Assembly: GCA_017562135.1 (NCBI GenBank)
Contig: QEYB01001046.1
Span: 3,906,001-3,970,000, forward strand
Length of the DNA stretch: 64,000 nt
Direction: 5' to 3'
Source of the DNA: Dipylidium caninum
Lineage: Eukaryota; Platyhelminthes; Cestoda; Cyclophyllidea; Dipylidiidae
This document shows, piece after piece, positions 63,313 through 64,000 of the stretch. Under the pieces are notes generated by a model that saw only the letters and a list, made by a program, of their open reading frames with translations, was not told the origin of the DNA and searched no databases. Each line of letters begins with the position of its first letter. Position 1 is the first letter of the stretch. The translations under genes and the position numbers were made by a program.

Positions 63313-64000
63313 CTAAGCAAAGTAATAAGAAATATGAGTGGAATCCCTTAAAATCCGTATACCTAAGATTGTGCATTGTTAAATACAACGGTAAAAGCCA
63401 GAGCGACCGTTGAACACATTTTATTGTTAAATAATCCTAAAGGTAAATCAAGTACTTAGGACGGCCGTTCACATACCAATGGCATAAAGGTCGGTGTAAA
63501 CGGTGTCATAATAATTCAAAAATGGAATTAGGTTATAATTCATAAGAAATGATGAGGTAAATCACAAGCATGCAAAGCAGTACAAATGATAGGCAACAAA
63601 GCATGAAATGATCAATATTGCAGGTGCATTAGTTAATCTATGGCTCGTTTAACGGTAAATGTAACTTACATTAAAATCATATACTAGTGACAGGAGCACA
63701 AATGTCTTCAAAAAACGGCTGTCCCTGTGTCGATTAAGCATGTCTCTTAATTACTTCGATTAAACTCAGAACGTTAAAATAAGAATTTATATGGGTTTAG
63801 CAGAGAAATTAGAGGGCTTGAAGTTAAGCCACTCAAAAAAAACCTATAATATAATGTCAAATTCAAAATTACACCGACAAATGCAAATACTCAGGAATAA
63901 ACAAATAAGAATTATTTAAGCATCTCTCATTACCTAGTTACCAACTACGAGAATAATCTGTTCAATTGTCGATTTTGCTGAGCAGAGTGCAAGAAATGTT
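63313..64000. other. AT-rich sequence, probably intron of the membrane-protein gene
   Basis: No coding exon was identified with confidence up to the window edge. Confidence 0.4.

Overview
The window looks like nuclear DNA of a bilaterian animal, most probably a flatworm and perhaps a tapeworm. The evidence is: spliced genes with GT-AG introns of which several are only about 30 to 35 nt; an NK1/slouch homeobox gene; an axonemal dynein; a ceramide kinase; and F-box/LRR genes in a fairly compact arrangement. The phylum call is inference from gene architecture. No bacterial operon, CRISPR array, tRNA, rRNA or insertion sequence was recognised.

Layout. (1) Positions 1-17.6 kb, minus strand: thirty exons of an axonemal dynein heavy chain closest to DNAH2, running from the N-terminal tail (about 17.6 kb) to the start of AAA4 (position 1). 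The stalk, AAA5 and AAA6 lie outside the window. Every exon junction keeps phase except one exon that is a single base short. An unrelated 211-codon reading frame sits in one intron. (2) 19.8-30.5 kb, minus: a ceramide kinase-like gene in nine exons. One of its introns holds an uninterrupted 1180-codon gene with a KH-like N terminus. (3) 31.4-33.05 kb, plus: a six-exon gene for a 210-residue protein resembling the kinetochore subunit SPC25, head to head with the ceramide kinase. A small basic-protein frame (33.28-33.53 kb, minus) converges on it. (4) 36.6-39.7 kb, minus: an NK1-class homeobox gene in two exons, with the EH1-like repressor motif in exon 1 and the homeodomain in exon 2.

(5) About 39.7-51.6 kb: a long GC- and CpG-rich stretch upstream of NK1 with no convincing gene. 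It has G-quadruplex-prone and alternating purine-pyrimidine tracts and clusters of homeodomain-like sites, as expected of cis-regulatory DNA of a developmental gene. (6) 51.7-53.6 kb, minus: an LRRC27-like leucine-rich-repeat gene in seven exons. (7) 55.8-60.8 kb and beyond, minus: an FBXL20/FBXL2-like F-box/LRR gene ending in a CaaX box, with a plus-strand 128-codon frame in one intron. (8) 62.6-63.3 kb, minus: the last exon of a multi-pass membrane protein. Two copies of one dispersed repeat lie in inverted orientation at about 53.75-54.35 kb and 61.42-62.32 kb, bracketing the LRRC27-FBXL block.

The genes do not form one pathway. The dynein belongs to motile cilia and sperm tails, ceramide kinase to sphingolipid signalling, the SPC25-like protein to mitosis, NK1 to patterning, and the FBXL protein to membrane-tethered ubiquitin ligation. 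Exon limits were set by hand from splice consensus, reading phase and remembered family sequence; no alignment program was run.
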